Positions 6,045 to 6,219 of a stretch of DNA of 6,219 bases are shown here, piece after piece. The stretch spans positions 1 through 6,219 of the forward strand of contig SABI01000150.1 in NCBI GenBank assembly GCA_009929055.1, read 5' to 3'. The notes under the pieces were generated by a model that worked only from the letters and a program-made list of their open reading frames with translations, was not told the origin of the DNA and ran no database searches. Positions within the stretch are counted from its first letter, which is position 1. The number at the start of each line of letters is the position of its first letter. Origin of the DNA: Spirochaetia bacterium. GTDB taxonomy: Bacteria > Spirochaetota > Spirochaetia > Sphaerochaetales > Sphaerochaetaceae. Both the position numbers and the translations under genes were made by a program.

Positions 6045-6219
6045 ATGAATGTAGAGAATAGACCAATACTTGAAGTACAAGGATTAAAAACTGAGTTTAA
6101 AACAGATCGAGGAATCGTACATGCAGTAAATGATGTCTCTTTTACTCTAAAGAAAGGAGAGACCCTTGGCATTGTTGGAGAGAGTGGATGTGGTAAATCT
6201 GTCACAAACTTCTCTATCC
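6045..6219 (+). CDS. ABC importer ATPase, DppD/OppD type, N-terminal part (cut by window edge)
   Basis: The first 58 codons of an ATP-binding subunit are visible and the frame is open to the window end. ILEVQGLKTEF (8-18), then RGIVHAVNDVSFTLKKGETL (22-41), then the Walker A motif GESGCGKS (45-52), match the start of DppD/OppD ATPases, which drive uptake by ATP hydrolysis on the cytoplasmic side. The ATG at 6045 is supported by GAGG (6033-6036), which lies 8 nt upstream and overlaps the end of the DppC-type gene. Walker B, the ABC signature and the typical C-terminal oligopeptide-transporter extension lie beyond the edge. A partner DppF/OppF-type ATPase is expected to follow but cannot be seen. 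Confidence 0.93.
   Translation, partial: MNVENRPILEVQGLKTEFKTDRGIVHAVNDVSFTLKKGETLGIVGESGCGKSVTNFSI

Noticed and set aside
1..6219. CRISPR arrays, insertion sequences, tRNA or rRNA genes, attachment sites
   Set aside because: No spaced repeats, transposase-like reading frames, terminal inverted repeats with duplications, or tRNA/rRNA signatures were seen; the window is filled by intact metabolic and transport genes.

Overview
The window holds a divergent gene cluster for peptidoglycan amino-sugar salvage linked to an oligopeptide/dipeptide-type (Opp/Dpp) ABC importer. DNA is AT-rich throughout and base composition does not visibly change between genes. A diderm, probably a spirochete of the Sphaerochaeta/Spirochaeta kind, is suggested by the solute-binding protein. 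Its signal peptide has no lipobox cysteine and runs straight into an A-G-T-Q-E mature start, a style I associate with spirochaetal binding proteins. This placement is a moderate-confidence inference; there is no rRNA or marker gene to confirm it.

Minus strand, read right to left: murQ (N-acetylmuramic acid 6-phosphate etherase, 1203 to 253) is followed, with an 11-nt overlap, by an RpiR/MurR-family regulator (263 to beyond position 1; only its first 87 codons are visible). Between the divergent units lies a 153-bp intergenic region (1204-1356). It holds a plausible promoter for each direction, a perfect 9-2-9 AT-rich inverted repeat between the two -35 boxes, and a second imperfect palindrome over the murQ -10 box.

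Plus strand: anmK (anhydro-N-acetylmuramic acid kinase, best start 1357), a family-5 solute-binding protein (2615-4153), a strong hairpin (4163-4188), two inner-membrane permeases (4237-5199 and 5200-6039), and the start of a DppD/OppD-type ATPase (6045 to beyond the window end). The genes are tightly spaced, and the two permease stop codons are each immediately preceded by the Shine-Dalgarno of the next gene.

Proposed logic (inference): the ABC system imports a peptidoglycan fragment as an unphosphorylated compound. AnmK opens and phosphorylates 1,6-anhydro-MurNAc to MurNAc-6-P, and MurQ converts this to GlcNAc-6-P plus D-lactate. The RpiR-type protein senses MurNAc-6-P or a relative and controls both units from the shared intergenic region. 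This replaces the MurP phosphotransferase arrangement next to E. coli murQ. The binding protein lacks, by hand alignment, the aspartate that holds the free amino terminus of peptides in OppA/DppA, which fits a ligand other than an ordinary peptide. Every stretch over 300 bases is occupied by a gene.
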